Below, piece by piece: positions 5,242-5,256 of a stretch of DNA of 5,256 nt. The translations under genes and the position numbers were made by a program. This DNA is from BTRG01 sp036986275 (GTDB lineage: Bacteria; Pseudomonadota; Gammaproteobacteria; Acidiferrobacterales; SZUA-150): the NCBI GenBank assembly GCA_036986275.1, contig BTRG01000090.1, forward strand, positions 1-5,256, read 5' to 3'. The notes under the pieces are model-generated. The model searched no databases and had not been told where the DNA came from. It saw nothing but the letters and a program-made list of their open reading frames with translations. How positions within the stretch are numbered: the first letter of the stretch is position 1; each line of letters begins with the position of its first letter.

Positions 5242-5256
5242 GGTCTGCTTTCGGCC

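Noticed and set aside
1..5256. CRISPR array, tRNA or rRNA
   Set aside because: No regularly spaced repeats, cloverleaf-like stretch or ribosomal RNA sequence was seen on either strand.

Overview
The window looks like chromosomal DNA of a proteobacterium, most likely a gammaproteobacterium. That assignment is an inference from gene style, promoter-like elements and a proteobacterial-type transposase remnant; nothing here fixes the species. Two housekeeping-type units of moderate-to-high GC occupy the middle. They are flanked by mobile-DNA signatures: an AT-rich integron-type gene cassette on the left and a small decayed insertion sequence on the right.

Layout. Positions 17-87 hold a long imperfect palindrome with the architecture of an integron attC site, read on the minus strand. 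It lies directly downstream of a minus-strand gene of unknown function (118-495, 125 aa, about one third GC by hand count). No integrase gene is visible, so this would be a lone or edge cassette of an integrase-less array, which may continue beyond position 1. The gene starts with GTG inside a 30-bp near-perfect palindrome (493-522) that could hide its ribosome binding site. A plausible sigma70-type promoter lies just upstream (537-566). The remaining spacer up to 663 carries a short degenerate reading frame and an imperfect direct repeat.

Positions 664-2178 (minus) encode a glutamine-dependent asparagine synthetase (AsnB type, 504 aa). Its catalytic motifs are present, but a usually acidic glutamine-contact position is Met. 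A 144-bp divergent promoter region (2179-2322) separates it from a plus-strand two-gene operon. The first gene (2323-3075) encodes a short ABC ATPase without CBS domains. The second (3072-4619) encodes a substrate-binding/permease fusion of the quaternary-amine (OpuC/ProX-ProW) class. The two overlap by ATGA and together form a complete importer, probably for a betaine-like, choline-like or related zwitterionic compound.

Positions 4806-5241 form a 436-bp non-autonomous insertion element. It has imperfect terminal inverted repeats (18 of 21 positions) beginning TG and ending CA. Inside is the N-terminal third of an integrase-core transposase, interrupted by an in-frame TGA and then truncated. 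The interval 4620-4805 has no gene, only a weak possible terminator.

No wholly new multi-gene system is evident. The most interesting parts are the single attC-type cassette with its unusual self-complementary leader, the miniature insertion element, and the binding-domain-first transporter fusion.
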